Below, piece by piece: positions 20,201 through 32,731 of a stretch of DNA of 64,000 nt (the stretch's first letter is position 1; every line of letters starts with the position of its first letter). The translations under genes were made by a program, and so were the position numbers. Below the pieces are notes generated by a model. The model had not been told where the DNA came from, did not search any database, and saw only the letters and a program-made list of their open reading frames with translations. The DNA is from Typhlomys cinereus (lineage: Eukaryota; Chordata; Mammalia; Rodentia; Platacanthomyidae). The stretch is from NCBI GenBank assembly GCA_023101885.1, contig JALPQD010000102.1, positions 2,912,971 through 2,976,970 of the forward strand, given 5' to 3'.

Positions 20201-23200
20201 TCAGATGAAAGGGATAGAGTGTTTTATAATCTCAGAGTTCGTAAGTGGACTGAAAGGGCAGAGGGAAAGAAGTTGTTCCTTTTGTAAGGTGATACCCTGG
20301 TCCCTTGCTCAAACTAGGAAGTGTGTGGCCAGTCTCTGACCCTCCCTTGCTCCTCCCCTACCAGGTAGGAGGTCACAGATTGGATCAGGTAAGTGACAAA
20401 CATTAGGGGACAGTGACCAACAAGCAGAAGTTCTACACTAATTATGGGTAGAGGAGGAAAGAGAATTTCATCAATTGCAGATCCACTTACCCTGTTTGGT
20501 ATTTGATATCTCGTTGCACACACTTTTCACCCCATTTGAACTCAACCACTCAGCCCTGGACTTCCCCACTCCTCCACATGAGCAGGTTCCACTGCTGGGC
20601 CCACCATGAAATTTTTGAGATAAGGAAGGGGATAGAGTTGGATGGAGAAACAAATATTCATTTTAAATAAAACAGTGACTTCTGAATAACTTTTCTTTTT
20701 CTGAACAAATGCCACTTGCAGGCCACACTAGAAAAACATACTTGAAGTATTCATTTCTCTTAAACTAGGTTTCCTTTATATTTCATTTCCTTCTTATTGT
20801 TATGGGACTCCTGTCATCCAGGCACATAAACACATTAAATATTTTCATTTATTTTGTAATCATCCCCTGAATTCTTTGGACTTTATTTACTCAGTCAGTA
20901 GTACTGAAAGCCCTGTACTCAATGCAGTTTTCCCTGTGCCTGTCCTCCAGCTGAGGCCCCCTTATCAATATTCATGGATTTTCTGGGCCAGCACTACAGG
21001 CAGTGCCACATGGCACAATTTTTGGTACACTAGATTTGGCAACAGAAAGACCTGGAACATTTTTGTTTTGGAAAATCTGACTTACAAAATATGTCACCAA
21101 TTAGTGTATCTTTGAAGTGGCAGAAAGATTCTCTTCCATGAACTGTTGCAATCAGGCTCTATGTTCAGGGGGAAAAAACAGAAATAAAAACAAAACCTCA
21201 AATCAGATCAAGAGGCTATCAGTCCAATAAAGACAGTCAAGATCCCAGTTTTCTTTTTAATTGTTTTGTTAGCCTTTATTATTCTAAGTTGCCTTCTAGC
21301 TATAGGATTTATTTATGATTACGATTTGGAATTTATTTAAATTTAGCAAACAGTAAAGAAACTATCCGATGCACTAGTGTTTAAGTCTTCCTTCTAGAAA
21401 TGTGGTCAAAAATGACAGCTTGTATGTAGAGATCTGTCTGGACAGGGATCCTAGTGGAGTTGTCACCTGGTGAAGCCTAAAATAAACAAATTACATTGTC
21501 AGTCACATCCATGCAGATAACTGGCATTTAATTAAATTTTTGCTTTAATACTATAGAAAACAAAATTAAAAAACATTAAAAAATTGTTTCCATAGAGACA
21601 ATGACAACCATAACCTCATCCCCAACTCTTCCACACCTGTTCCTTTTTTCAGGGTGATGATTCCGATTAGGAGCTCTGCTGCCTGGGTTCCTCGGTGATG
21701 TTAGTAAAAAGTACATCAGTGTATCCCAAGCTCAAGATAACTAGTGAGCTCCAGAAGTCACTAAATGTTTAGGGATTACAGACATGTTTGTGATTGTATC
21801 TACCCTTCTGCGGCCATCATGTCTTTTATGAATTTAGTATACCTATTATGGTTTAAACAGATCTTCTCTACTGAAAATAGAAGTGATAAAGAACACACAA
21901 CTAAGGTTATGAAGAACCCACTGTGTTTAATTACTTTTACTAGTTATAAAATAATATTTTGGGCCATGTTTTATTATTAAGAATCAGGAAAATGTAGTTT
22001 TATAACAAACAAAATATAGGGTCTCATCATTTACTCAGTCAAATTATTTCTACTATTCATTGATTTAGTTTTCCAATTTTAAGTTGCACGAATATTGTTG
22101 TCTGCAAAATATTCTTGTCTGCAAAATTGGAAGCTAATTTTTCCAAATGTAATGTAGCTAGTTAATGCAAGGTAGGTACCTGTTCTGCATCTACTTCACA
22201 CTGACTTTCCTCATTTTCTATAGGAATGTGTTCTGAGAGCTTGAACTCTCTTTTGAATCAGTTGTAATATCTCTGACTCCTTGTATAATTAATATACTAA
22301 AAAGTTCAGCACATTCACTCTGCATATATATCAGATTTTAGGGCTATACTCTTTTCAGAAATAAAGAGTTGGCAAGATTTTGTATATTTTACTTCTGATA
22401 CCCAGTAGATTCCTCTGATGGCTGAACAACCTCTGTTCCAAAACAGTGTTGTACTTGAACCTGCACACAACTCTTCCAGAAGGACTTCTTCAGTAGCAAT
22501 AAAAGGTTAATTTTCCTGAACCTCTGGTTTTCTATATTGCCTTTTTAAATTTTCCCTTTTTTGTGGCTTTTTGTCTTTGAGACATTTACAATTGATAAAT
22601 TATTCCCTGTGGGTGACAGCAGTTATTCAGAAGGTTTTTATGTTCTAGACTTTGTGATCTCTGTAAATAGATTAATGGAAGTGTAGAAGTTCTATTCTCT
22701 TCTAGATGAAAAACAATAGAGCTTTGTTATATTATTTCCATTGTTTGTCTACTTGCCTATTTACAAATAAGGATCTTGTGTTTGCTGGGAAAGACAGTAA
22801 CTCTACACATGGCTTGGTAATTCTGTGTGTGATTGTCTTTGATCTGTGGTGGTTTTCAGATCTGGCTGCTACCTCTCTGTGTTGATGGTCGTAATTTAGA
22901 CCTTTATGTTTTCAAGTGAATTTGCTGAATTTTGCTATTTCTGAGTTTGGTTTTTTTTTTTTTTTTTTTTTGGTTTTTTTTTTTGCTCTCTGATTCTTGC
23001 TTTGCCTATTATATGAAATGAATTTTAAAAACCTGTGTAATTCTTCTCAACAGCAAAGATTTTGTGTCTTATAAGAATAATTTTCTGTACTTTTTGGGAA
23101 TTTTGTTACATTCTGGAACAGTTAAGAAAAACAAGAAAAATTAAAACAAAACAAGAACAAAGATGCCTTACTTATTTCTAGCTAAGACTCTTTGCAATCA

Positions 23201-23940
23201 TTTTAACATGTCTTTTGAAATAGTTTACTATTTAAAATGTTTGCTAAAAAAGTTAATGAAATGTTTCTGCTACTCTAATCTGATCTTAACCAAATGTTCA
23301 ATATCTTGTGTCTTTTTTATGATTTTGTCATTCCAAAACTGGATTGTAGGTAGAAAAGAGATTAAATAAAACTTTCAAAATATCATTTACTTACCCTTAA
23401 AACTCTATTTGAGATTTCCCAGAGGGATCTTGAAAAAACAAAACACAAAGATTTGAAAATTCATACTGACATTTTTCTGAAAGTAATTAGGTTGTTTGTC
23501 AGTAGAATCTTATCAGAGGAGTTGTAAAATCATAAGAGATATTCGGCTTTATCTAGGTAAATTTGTTTAATGTGATGTTATTAGAGAAAATCTTTCAGAA
23601 TTTGTGTGTGCTTCATGGACAAATCCCCAGAGCGCTCTCCTGTCTCTTAGAGTCTTATCTGTTTTTGCCCTTAGAGAAAGCACTGATTGAGACTCAGTAA
23701 TTGTCCCCTTGGGTTTTCCTGTAGTTACAAAAGTTCTAATGGTGTTTGACTAATGATGTCAGGCCATAATCATGTGATGTTATCAGCTACAATTCCAGCT
23801 TCTGTTTAAAAAAAACAAAATGTTGAGGACTTACTGTAGACTTATTGAATTTTTCTGCTGAATGGTCTTGAAAGTAACAATTTTGTATTGGACTTATTTG
23901 ACTGCCAACTGAGCTATATATCCCCGCATCCTTCTCTATC
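20201..23940. other. Unassigned AT-rich sequence
   Basis: About 3.7 kb without a supported gene. Short frames here (60-79 codons) are isolated and lack recognisable domains. A T-rich run of about 40 bases lies at 22949-22985. Confidence 0.45.
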
Positions 23941-23959
23941 TGCTTTATTGTTCACTTCG

Positions 23960-24065
23960 TATGTTTGAGACAGGACCTTAACTCACGGACAGCCCAGGCA
24001 TTCTTCCTGCTTCAGCCTCCCAAGTTGTTGAGATTATAACCCTATGTCACCAGGCCCAGCTTTAG
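23960..24065 (-). mobile_element. B1 SINE fragment
   Basis: 'gtttgagacaggacctta', 'cttcctgcttcagcctcccaagttgttgagattataac' and 'caccaggcccagctt' match a reversed, internally deleted B1 (7SL-derived) element. Confidence 0.75.
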
Positions 24066-25025
24066 ATACTATTTTTATAAACTGAAATTTATTTACAATT
24101 GATCTCTAATTTTCTGTTAGTCTTTGGGGTTCTGAAGATTTTTAAAATTAAGTTCCTCATATTCAATGGCATGTAGTAATTTGTATGATATCAGTATGAA
24201 TTTGGTATCCTTTTTACCAGTAATTGTACAAATTTCAAAACCAAGGGAGATCATGTTTAAAAGCAAAGTTCAGTGAATCCAGCTCAATATTCCTGATGGA
24301 AGCAATGTCTATAGAACCCTTTGAGGAAAATTGTCAATCTTTTTGCATTTAAGGACCCTAAAACATATGTAGCAAAATAAGGATATGTTGAGGATCTTGA
24401 GCAGAGAGGAATTTATCCAAATATATGACTATTGCAAATTTATGGGTATCTCATGGAGAAGATCTTTTGGACCTGGCTCTCTATCCTTAAGAAATCAAGT
24501 AAAAATGTGCTCTAAAAGCCCAAACTAGAAATTACTTATAAAAATTGCCAAGAAGAATTTAATCTCTTACTTGGTTGAAATGTTATGGTTTCAGAAATTA
24601 TAAAGCATCAATAAGGAATTCTCTATTATAAAATAGCACTTTGTCCTGTGTAAGTGACTGTGGAAAAAATAATGAAACCACCTTATTTTATGATGAAAAA
24701 ATTGTTTAAAAGTGATGAAATTGTTATGACAAAAGAAGGGAGCAAAACTAATGGAGGAAACTGTGAGAAGTTTGGTTATATGCAAAAATGAGCTTGTGAG
24801 TATCTAGATTACTAACTCATGTAGGTCTTCTCATGTCTGAACTACATGACAATAATGATTCTGTCAGCTGTAGAAATTGGACAGTAGTTCAAATAATTCT
24901 TCTGCAATAATATAAATTTTTCTTGATGCCACAGAACTGGCTTTTGCATTAACTCTGATAAGCTCATTTGCATCTATTTGCAAATTCATATCAGAATTTT
25001 GATTATATGTCATTGCTTTTCCAGT
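24066..25025. other. Unassigned AT-rich sequence
   Basis: No gene or repeat family recognised. Confidence 0.45.
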
Positions 25026-25029
25026 GCTC

Positions 25030-25537
25030 TTATGACCAGCAGCGACATCTTACTTGTCCCTTACCAACTCCTAAGTTAGAAATCATTGACACATGTTCAT
25101 CTCTTATTTTCACACGGACTGTAATTTTATTTTCCTTGATACATTGTTCCTTAATAATAGAGCACAGCATTGTTAAAAGCAATGGTAAAGACACAATGGC
25201 AGTAGCAAGCAGCATAGCTAGTTTAGAAAATTCAGCAATTACAAAGCTGTCACTCTCAACTTCAGCACTGTAAGGCGCTGCTAACAGATTTTGCATGAAG
25301 TCCCAGAAGAGAGGAACCCCAAACAAACTGCAGACTGTGAATAAAACAAGATCTCAGGACAAAACCAACCGCAGCAAGACACTGGAAAACAGCAGTGGAT
25401 GAACAAAGAGGCATTGGTCCCGTGCCACCAAATCCAAGAGTTATTAATTTAAATATACTGTACAGACCATAGACAAGTTTGCAAGAATCTATAGGTAAAA
25501 AACATTCCCAACTTTGGTTTGGAAATCTTTTAAACAA
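25030..25537 (-). pseudogene. Frameshifted membrane-protein relic (possible processed pseudogene)
   Basis: Two minus-strand frames, 25262-25537 (91 codons) and 25030-25326 (98 codons), overlap in different phases. Together they give about 165 codons of protein-like composition with one frameshift near 25310-25326. The upstream frame contains FQCLAAVGFVLRSCFIHSLQ. The downstream frame has an acidic stretch (SAEVESDSFVIAEF), then a hydrophobic span LAMLLATAIVSLPLLLTMLC typical of a transmembrane helix, then a basic/acidic tail. No splice-like breaks and no clear poly(A) tail are visible. I could not name the parent. Alternatives are a decayed retroelement frame or chance. Confidence 0.4.
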
Positions 25538-25539
25538 GA

Positions 25540-26225
25540 ACAGTGGGAAAAATCAAGAGTAGAAGTCAGTAGTTTGTGCTATAAAATTTTGTAAGCTTTC
25601 TTTCATACGTAAACAATTATAACACGTTAAAAGACCATTTAATATGTAGTATTCTATTATACATACAGCAGTCAAATGATGAAGAAACACAATATGCTAA
25701 CATCAACAGGAAAGAAATGTTAGCATCCCATAGCAATGAAAAACAGAAACAAAATGAACCCAAATAAATTGGACTACAAAAATAAAGCATAAAATGCATT
25801 CAAAATTAATAGAGCATGACAAATAGGGACACTTAAAGCAGTTCAGATATAGTTTTAAATTGATATGACCCAGCCACACATATTTGACAATGTCCAGCTA
25901 AAGCATTATCAAGTTGATATCTTTTGACTAAACCATTCACTTTTAGAACTCTGTTCTAAGCCATTAAGTTTTCTCTTATTACAGAATTGATAAAAATCTT
26001 TGTTAATTGGAATTCTTTTAAAATCTTGTCCTTTATACATGGATTTTTTTTTTTTATTTGAACCGTGGTGCCCCTTTTGAGGTATCTTGTAGTTTTTCTA
26101 ATTCTACAGTCTCTTTTGGGTATTTGGGGGTAGTTCTTAGATCTGCAATTAATTCTCCATTGATATTAAATATCCTAATTACACTGTTGCATTGTAATCA
26201 GACAGTGGCCTCCTAATCGGGACTA
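25540..26225. other. Unassigned AT-rich sequence
   Basis: No gene or repeat recognised with confidence. A T-run lies at 26045-26056. Confidence 0.45.
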
Positions 26226-26240
26226 TCAAAAGAATGGGCT

Positions 26241-27042
26241 CTAAGAAGGAAATAGATCATTAGGAAACAGACTATGGACCTATAGATAAGAAGACAGTGC
26301 ACCAAACTGCTCTGTAAATATCCATAGATTGGAAGAGCACTCAGCACTAAACCTAGAAGTCTTCTTCTTCAACAGAATAGAGGATCTCAACACCCTGATA
26401 GGAAGCACCCTAGGTCAGTTGGAAGAGTAGTGAATTGGAAATAATGGCCAACCAGAATGCAGAGTACCGAAGACCCTGCAATCTCTCTAAATCTCTCCCC
26501 ATCTTAAGTCTCAGGGAACCTTGCAGAAGAGGGGGTGATAAGATTTTAAGAGCTTAAAGACGGAAAGGTCTACTGAAGTCAAGTCATTCCACTCGAGCAA
26601 GGCAGGGCTGCTGCAACTAGGAACTCACTGCAATGAGATTTGTCCTTACCAGACCTACATAATGGCTGACATACCAAACATGTCCCCATAGCATGGATCT
26701 CAAGGAGAGATAATTACATTCAGTGGAAACTTTGGAGACGAGGGCTGGACGGGTGAAGAGGAGTGCCCCTATCAGTGAGATAACCCGAGGAGGGGCCACT
26801 TGGTCTGCCACAGAGGTCTGAACCCCCATTAGATTAGGTAATCCAGAGGGAACCCTGGGGCCCATAGAAGTGGATAGACAGGAGGGTGGGAGGGAGTGGG
26901 ATGGATTGATAGAAGGGGGAAAGGGGAAAAGGAAAGAGGGACGTTTAAACGAGGGGGCAAGGAGGGATGCAGGGATAAGTACTTAATAGATTTGTAAAAC
27001 CTGGGAAAATATGTAAAATAAAATACTTTGATGAAAGAAAAA
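26241..27042 (+). mobile_element. 5'-truncated L1 3' end (type 2) with target-site duplication
   Basis: Flanked by 'aaaagaatgggc' at 26228-26239 and 27043-27054 (12 bp, perfect). The insert holds L1 3' UTR only: 'ctgcaatctctctaaatctctccccatctt', 'gcagaagagggggtgataag', a purine-rich end (26880-26970), 'agtacttaatagatttgtaaaac' and 'gtaaaataaaatac'. The first block is homologous to the type 1 UTR at 12975-13020. The ends differ. Confidence 0.88.
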
Positions 27043-27072
27043 AAAAGAATGGGCCTTAAGAATTGAAACTCC

Positions 27073-27375
27073 GGGGCTGGAGAGGTGGCTCAGGGGTTAA
27101 GCCTCCGCCTTCCAGGCGGAAGGTCCTGAGTTCGGATCCCAGATCCCACATATAGACGCCAGGCGGAGGCGGGGGCGGCTCTGCGCTTCTGGTCCTAGTC
27201 GGGCGGAGCCTGTGAATCCCGGGACAGAAGGAGGTGGAGGTGTCCATGGTGGTTCACGAATTCGTCCGTGGTTCTACACATACACGGGCACACACACACA
27301 CAGACACACACATGCGCAGGCACATACACACGCACATGCGCACAGTTGAATAAATAAAAAAATAATAATAAAAAA
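27073..27375 (+). mobile_element. B2-superfamily SINE, subfamily B, young full-length copy
   Basis: A 15-bp perfect target-site duplication 'aagaattgaaactcc' lies at 27058-27072 and 27376-27390. Order: tRNA-like head (27073-27145), GC-rich unique body with many CpGs (27146-27275), CA-rich segment (27276-27345) and an 'gttgaataaataaaaaaataataataa' tail with AATAAA. This is the best copy in the window to define the family. It inserted into the flank of the L1 that ends at 27042. Confidence 0.96.
27086..27138 (+). promoter_or_regulatory. RNA polymerase III internal promoter (A and B boxes) of the SINE
   Basis: An A-box-like TGGCTCAGGGGT (27086-27097) and a B-box-like AGTTCGGATC (27129-27138) sit in the tRNA-derived head, about 40 bp apart as in tRNA genes. 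They are split-box promoters by family knowledge. Whether this copy is transcribed cannot be seen. Confidence 0.7.
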
Positions 27376-27390
27376 AAGAATTGAAACTCC

Positions 27391-29985
27391 CCCCAGAAAC
27401 TTTTGGCTGGGAGCGAGTCAGGTACTCTATTACCAATACTAGTTACCAGTACTAGTCAGAGGAGAAATTTGTCTCCTAGAAGAAATTTCTTATAACTCTG
27501 ACAATTGGTCAGACCACCGTGAAGGTTCGGATTGCTTAATTATGCTTAACTCCTGCATTCTATTTAAGCTTTACCCTTCTATCCAGTCCTCTGAAGAAGA
27601 GGTTTAAAATAGCTTCTTCCCAATATGACCATATTTAATTAATTTTTCAGCTTTTTATCATCACTATGAATTTTTATTAATTTAATGAAGGTAGGTGGGT
27701 GGACTAGAGGCACAGACTCAGTTAAGGTCTGGTAATATTATTTATATTACACTGAGCATGGCCTCAGTCTTCAGTTGGATATACATTTATACAATTTGTA
27801 AAATTGTTTTTTTGTCGTTGTTGCCACTGTTCTGAAAGAGAGTTTCGGTAGTCAAGGCTGTTATTGTTGTTATTACTTTTCCTTTAGTTATAATTAAAGC
27901 AATGTACATGATTAAAGCTGTCATTATTCTGAAGATATCTTAGACATCAATAACCATTCCTACTAATGACTTCGATTACCATTCATACTGTTTGTGTATT
28001 CCATATTCCAATCAACTTTAGCATCTCTCATCTTGCTTTGTAGTTTCAATCCACCAGTATTTGCTGAGGTGGTAAATGTTGAGAATAAGCATAGGAGATG
28101 ACCGTTGAACCCCTTCAACCCAGAAGAATTCACATTCTGTGTTGGAATTAGAAATCATTCCTTCAGTGATGCCTCCTCCCACAGGCAAGGACTCCATGAC
28201 TACCTCGGGCACTGCCTTGGTCTGAGAAATCCTAACTTTGAGATCAAGGAGGAAACATTTGATTTTTGAGATCACAGAGGAAACATGTGCTTTGTTCATA
28301 TTATAACTTTATCGAATCAGGAAGCTGACTCCACACTCTTGCCCTACTCCTTAACTTAGGATGACACATTTTGTGAAAAAGTGAGTGAGAGTTTGGGTTG
28401 AAACACTCTTCCTCAGACCTCTCTCCTCTTGTTTCCCTATTGCTTCTTCCTTTACTATATTTGACTAGGCTGCTTTTGTAATGAGAAGCTTAAACAGAAC
28501 TTTTTTCATGAATATTCTTTTGGGTCATGTACTTTGCAATGAATGTATGCATTCAACTTGGATGATGGGAAGCTATCATTGTTCTCTTATTATTGAACGT
28601 TGATATACAGTTATTCAAGAATAAAATATCTAATATTTTCTTCTTTTGGTTTGTCTCTCTTGGGCTGTGCTTCTTATGAGTTCATACACTGGACACTTAT
28701 CAACAGTGCACCTATCTCTGGGGCTTGTTCCATAAGTACTGCATGTAAAATTAAAATCAGTTTTCCAGGTCAAGGGGAGGACATGGTATTTAAGTTTTAG
28801 GAGTTTAATTCATAAGAGCCAAGACTTATTATGTAATTTTAATGGATTCCTTAAGGCAATTGATTTTAGCAGTAGTTAGTTGAGTAAATACTTAATTTAT
28901 ATGTGGTGGACTTTTAGTTCAGATATCCCAGGTGATTGCCCAGGGGAGAAAATGTTTAAAAGATACTTAGTACGTGAGTGGTTTAGGGCTATAATCAGCC
29001 AAACATTTGGTAATTTGGGTAGCAAAACCAGAAAGTTGGCAAGATCTCAGGCTTATTTAATAATTGTGACTGTGCCACAGTTAGAAAGTGAAGTTTACAG
29101 GCAGCTTCCCAGGAGAAACCCAGGACTAAGAGAGAGGTGCTGGTCATTCAAAAAGTGTTCCTTGATCACTGGCCCAGTATTAGACTAGTTTTGCAATAGG
29201 TTTCAGAGATATTCTTGAAGACTAAAGAAACCTTTATCTTACCTAATCTTATTTTGTTTAACTTGCTGTTTTGTTTTTATGTTCAGAAACAAAGGCACCT
29301 GGCCTATGTTAAAAAAAAAGATAATAAAACTGGGGATGTTCCTCAGGGCATCCAGCTTCAGGAGATTAAATGTGGGCATCTGACTCAAGGATATTGGAAT
29401 GGTTTGGGCTTGCATTTGAGAAGGTTTTTTTTTTTTTTTTAGTTGTGAAAAAGGCTCTGACAGCCGGGAATTCTAAGGTCTGGGTGGAGCAGGAGGCCAA
29501 AGAGGGAGGCAATTAACACTTCTCTTGGTAATAGCAGCAAGCACTTGGGTGGTAGTTTCTGGAGAGGAAAGGGAAGAGATGCGTTGGTGTTGATGGAATA
29601 TTCTGCCAAATTAAAACAAAAATACCAAATGAGAGCAGGTGTTTTTGCTGACCAAATTTATTTAACTTAAAATCTTATTCACCTGGATATTCTTTTGCTC
29701 ATGGAAACTGGAAAGCAGATTTTAAAAGATCTATGTAATATGCAATAACATCTACGCACTTATTTAAAACAATAAAATAGTTGTTATTCTCCTTCACACA
29801 GTACCATTTTTCTGTGTCAGTATTATAAGAACCTAAGTTTTTTTAGCTACCTACCAAGGAGAGAAAAGCACCAGTTTCAATTAATCTGGTAGTTTTCAGC
29901 TAAAAATAGTTTTCTGCTTTACATATGTTTCAGTGCCTGAGTTCCTGAAGTATTTTGAAGTTAACCTCAAAAGTTTCCAGGATTA
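27391..29985. other. Unassigned sequence
   Basis: About 2.6 kb without a supported gene. Isolated frames of 93 codons (28018-28299, minus), 102 codons (28880-29188, plus) and 75 codons (29215-29442, plus) have no recognised domain. The last ends in a T-run (29425-29441). Confidence 0.45.
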
Positions 29986-29989
29986 TTTT

Positions 29990-30115
29990 TGGCCTCAGCA
30001 TTCATTTCTTTAGCAAATATTTAATATTCAATGTATTCATTCTACAGATGTTCTAGAGCACCCACTAAGTGTTGGCAATACAATGGCAGAACTGGAAACG
30101 TTCCTGTCCTATGTG
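29990..30115 (-). mobile_element. L2 3' end fragment
   Basis: 'cattcatttctttagcaaatattta', 'ctagagcacccactaagtgttggcaatacaatgg' and 'ggaaacgttcctgtcct' follow the reverse of the L2 3' terminus, including the mobile-element hallmark 'caaatatttattgagcacc'-like order. It predates the mammalian radiation. Confidence 0.6.
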
Positions 30116-31425
30116 TCAGTTTATGTTTTACAAATTTTGTTTTGCTGGAGTCTCTGGACAGACATACCTGACAAAGTGATTCTTGAGAAGGCACAATAAG
30201 AAAAGGTGCCACCCTACAAAGTCTCTCATCCTCCTATAAGAATATAAATAAATAAGGGGAAATAGCACAAATTACCAGCCAGACACTTCTATGCAGTTGT
30301 ACTTCTGTGGAGGTCATCCAGGAGTCTTAGTATAGGGACTCTACTTTCTAGACTCTTTTTGTAATTTCGGGAATGTGTAATTTAAACCACTTAAACTTAA
30401 AGCTGTTCAGCTGAAATTTGTCTTAAGGGAATGAGGTTTTCTTTAAGAGTAGAGCAACAGCTAGTAAAACATTATTGTGAAAAGCAGGTGAAATCAAATC
30501 TAGGGAATATTTAGGATCACCTATGAGACTTTTAAAAATAAATATCCCTGGACTTTATCACAGACAGGTTCAGCTTTACTCCCCAGGTATAGAAGTTGGG
30601 GTCTCCTGCTTGGCCAGTATGAGAAGAACTAGGAAGACAGAATGCTTTCCTGCATTCATAGGAATTGCTCATGACCAAGTCATGGGGACTGGATGTTGGT
30701 AAAGAGCTGTGACGACATTCAGAAGAAGTTTGCGATTATGGATGAATAACTGTGAACAATTTTCCAAGAGAGGAGTGAGGGGTAGTGATATACTAAAGAA
30801 AACAGAAATATAACCTGCTAAATCCATGTAAAATTTATATCACACATGCTTTCCAAACTACAACACTCACAATGCATCAATAAAAGTCTGTTCTAGAAGA
30901 ATGATTTTCATTTCACCTATTTTCATTTCTCTTTGGAATTTCTTTTAATTTTATATTTGCTTTGCCTGATTGTTGGGTCATGTAGCAAACAATTATATTG
31001 AAATTATATTCTAGTCTATGTTTATTTTCCAAAGATTGGAATGAAGTGAGATCTTTGAAAAATTTTCCTACATAACTTTTGTCTTAGCTTTAAAAATCAG
31101 ACGAGTTGGAATCTGAAGCATGAACTTACATCTGCTTACTTACTCCTCCTAGGTCTTCCCATGGGTTAATGTTGGGCTCTCCTGCTGTGGTTCTTTCTCC
31201 CAGTCTGTCCTAATCTGTGGCTTCTGATCCTTACAACTTGACTTCCATCCTATTGTTTCCCTTCAGAAGAGTCTTGGATACCTCTCAGTGCTTAAAACCC
31301 ATTTCACATTAAAAAACAAAAAACAAAAACAAAACATTCCATCCACCTAGCAATGCAGTAGCCATATTAACCTATTCAATTCTCACACTCTCCAAGATCA
31401 ATTCTTAATCATTCCTTAGGTCTAT
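30116..31425. other. Unassigned sequence
   Basis: No gene or clear repeat recognised in about 1.3 kb. Confidence 0.45.
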
Positions 31426-31442
31426 CTTAGTTTTTCTTCTTT

Positions 31443-31689
31443 TTATGTATTTATTTATTTTGTGCGTGTGAGTGTGTGTATCAGAGGGTACATGTGTCCC
31501 TGTGGAGGACCAAGGGTGACTTCGGGAATCATTCTGGATTGTTTCTACCCCTTTCTTGCTTGGCTCTGGTGTTTCCCAGGTTCTGCCCACCAGGACCGGA
31601 AGTGCAGGCCGCCAGGTGGGATCTGGGATCCAAACTCAGGACCTTCTGCTTGTCAGACAATCTTAACCCCTGACCCATCTCTCCAGCCC
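31443..31689 (-). mobile_element. B2-superfamily SINE, subfamily A
   Basis: A full-length minus copy: GT-rich tail near 31459, 'gtggaggaccaagggtgacttcggg', 'ggtgtttcccaggttctgcccaccaggaccgg', 'gggatctgggatccaaactcagg' and the head ending at 'tctctccagccc'. The flanks share 'agtttttcttct' (31429) and 'agtttctcttct' (31690), a one-mismatch target-site duplication. It joins A and B: its tail side is A-like, while 'gaagtgcaggccgcc' is also found in B. Confidence 0.9.
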
Positions 31690-31729
31690 AGTTTCTCTTC
31701 TCTTGATGCAAGGAATCTCCCGACCGCAA

Positions 31730-32140
31730 CAATTTAAGAGAGAAAGAGTTTCTCTTGACTTTTGTTCCAGAGGAATAGAATCCATTGGGGGAATGGGTGA
31801 CTCATGACATCAGGAAGGGAAGGCATGGTGGTGGCAGAAACAGGCAGCTGGCTCACATTGAATCCACACTTACTAAGCAGAGAAAGAGAGAAAGAGAGCG
31901 AGAGCGAGAGTGAGCTCAAAGTAGGACAAGGTTTTAAACCTTCAGATTATGCCTTACACTTCTGGTGATGTACCTCCCACAGCAAGGCTCTATTTTCTAA
32001 AAGTTCCAGAACTTTCCCAAAAAATGCCACCAGTGAGCACCAGTGGGAACCAAACGCTCAAATACTTGGGCTTATGGGGAGCATTTCACATTCATATCAC
32101 AAGGTCTCAGACACAAGATTCCCTTCTCCATAACCTAACA
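31730..32140 (-). mobile_element. ERVL-MaLR-type LTR
   Basis: 'aagagagaaagagtttctcttgac', 'ggaaggcatggtggtggcagaaacagg', a GA-rich patch (31881-31915), 'gatgtacctcccacagcaaggctc', 'ccagaactttcccaaaaaatgccacc' and 'ggggagcatttcacattcatatcacaagg' match the reverse of a rodent LTR type, the same as at 12180-12495. Confidence 0.65.
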
Positions 32141-32208
32141 CTTTCTCAATGTTGACTCCATGTCATTCTTATTAACTGCAGCCTCTAGATCAGAAGTTGT
32201 TGCAGTTT

Positions 32209-32590
32209 GCCTGCACGGTTGTTGATAAATCACCATCAAACGGCTTAAGGGAACACGGCATTTATTTCTTACGTTTTCAGTCCAGCTTGACAGGAGAGCT
32301 CACACCAACACTAGAGCTGAGGGAACTGGCCACACCATCTCTATATAATGGCTGAAAGAGGGACAATCTTTACTTGCCAGACCAGCATGTCTGGCCACGT
32401 GTATGCAAGGATGCCAGCTTCCACCAGCTCTCTGTTTTTATTCCAGGGCTTAATCCCACCCATCATGGGCTGGGCCTTCCCCATCAGCTAGACAATCTCT
32501 TGCAGGCTTAACTCAACCATTAATTCTCTGCAAATGTGCCCAGAGCTCACACCCTCAACTATCAAGGTGACACCTGTGCCTAACTTTGAC
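32209..32590 (-). mobile_element. LTR-like element, family X copy 1
   Basis: Homologous along its length to 44156-44570: 'gataaatcaccatcaa', 'aggagagctcacaccaac', 'gccacaccatctctata', 'gggccttccccatcagctagacaat' and 'ccctcaactatcaagg'. On the minus strand an AATAAA (32263-32268 region) lies near the end, as in an LTR polyadenylation signal. The family name is uncertain. Confidence 0.65.
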
Positions 32591-32708
32591 AGAAGTCATT
32601 CCTTGATCCACTGAATTCCTTAAGTAATAGGTCCATCTTTGGCAACTGAGCATTTGTACTTGCTTCTGCTATTGAAGCTGTTTTCCCAAAATAAAATAAT
32701 AAGAAAAC

Positions 32709-32731
32709 TAAAAAAAAAAAAAAAAAAAAAA
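32709..32731. repeat. Poly(A) run
   Basis: An uninterrupted A tract of about 23 bases with no clear retroelement body upstream on the plus strand. Confidence 0.9.

Noticed and set aside
27073..27145. Possible tRNA gene
   Set aside because: A and B boxes are present, but the segment is the head of a SINE with a target-site duplication, a body and an A-rich tail, repeated across the window.
28880..29188. 102-codon plus-strand frame
   Set aside because: No recognised domain; composition is plausible for chance in a moderately GC stretch, and there is no partner exon or poly(A) evidence.
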